Notes under the pieces: generated by a model
What the model was told of the DNA's origin: nothing
Databases searched by the model: none
Seen by the model: only the letters and a program-made list of their open reading frames with translations
Position numbers and translations under genes: made by a program
Shown: piece by piece, positions 63,954 to 64,000 of the stretch
Position numbering within the stretch: position 1 is the first letter of the stretch
Layout: every line of letters starts with the position of its first letter
NCBI GenBank assembly: GCA_030654015.1
Contig: JAURYI010000110.1
Coordinates: 17,333-81,332 of the forward strand
Length of the DNA stretch: 64,000 nt
DNA from: Methylococcales bacterium
Lineage (GTDB): Bacteria > Pseudomonadota > Gammaproteobacteria > Methylococcales > Methylomonadaceae
Direction: 5' to 3'

Positions 63954-64000
63954 TTGGCACACAATACCGAAGAACGTTTGTTGTGTTACTTAACATCCCT

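Overview
This 64 kb window looks like part of the chromosome of a gammaproteobacterium. The gene order argS, a SPOR-domain gene, lptM, lysA is typical of the class, and rppH, cpdA, typA and lptM support it. A pyruvate phosphate dikinase with its own promoter, a truncated hemoglobin and a FUN14 protein would suit an environmental, possibly methanotroph-like (Methylococcales-type) organism, but no gene here proves that placement. No rRNA, tRNA, CRISPR array or intact transposase was seen.

Layout. (1) 0.2-3.7 kb: core genes argA, cpdA, rppH and a HAD phosphatase. (2) 3.8-5.2 kb: an AT-rich insert with an RnlA/RnlB toxin-antitoxin pair of the anti-phage type. (3) 5.3-10.3 kb: argD, argF, an SH3/coiled-coil membrane protein and ilvD on the minus strand, preceded by a FUN14 gene. 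(4) 10.6-17.3 kb: two alpha/beta hydrolases, ppdK, a MITE-like inverted-repeat element, a truncated hemoglobin and a PepSY membrane protein. (5) 16-26.9 kb: two tandem metallophore-uptake modules. Each has an ECF sigma factor, a FecR regulator and a TonB-dependent receptor with an STN signalling domain. One ends in a PepSY membrane protein, the other in a Tat-exported DJ-1/isonitrile-hydratase-like lipoprotein. (6) 26.9-28.1 kb: a scar region with a possible hsdM remnant, repeat debris and a RelE/Phd toxin-antitoxin pair. (7) 28.1-32.4 kb: typA, a rhodanese, a frameshifted methyltransferase, a LysR regulator and a small membrane protein.

(8) 32.4-55.8 kb: a 23 kb surface-polysaccharide locus, all on the minus strand, with many overlapping genes. 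It encodes three sugar-nucleotide routes: CDP-glucose to a 6-deoxy, probably C-methylated sugar (rfbF, rfbG, a 3,5-epimerase homologue, a C-methyltransferase and a reductase/CmcI fusion); GDP-L-fucose (gmd, fcl) with a GT11 fucosyltransferase; and a WbpM/WbpV/WbpL-like trio that would start the glycan with QuiNAc- or FucNAc-phosphate on undecaprenyl phosphate. A Wzx flippase, a DUF268 protein and six further glycosyltransferases complete it. No Wzy polymerase, Wzz or ligase is in the window. (9) 56.4-64 kb, plus strand: an MltD-like lytic transglycosylase behind a long leader with a terminator hairpin, argS, SPOR protein, lptM, lysA, two small conserved proteins, and a KfrA-type DNA-binding protein preceded by phased repeats and a palindrome.

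The most interesting items are the RnlAB module, the Tat-exported isonitrile-hydratase-like lipoprotein in a receptor operon, the reductase/CmcI fusion at an A7 tract, the CDP-sugar branch, and a dispersed family of GGAGTACAAAC hairpins. All functional calls rest on reading the sequence; nothing was searched against a database.
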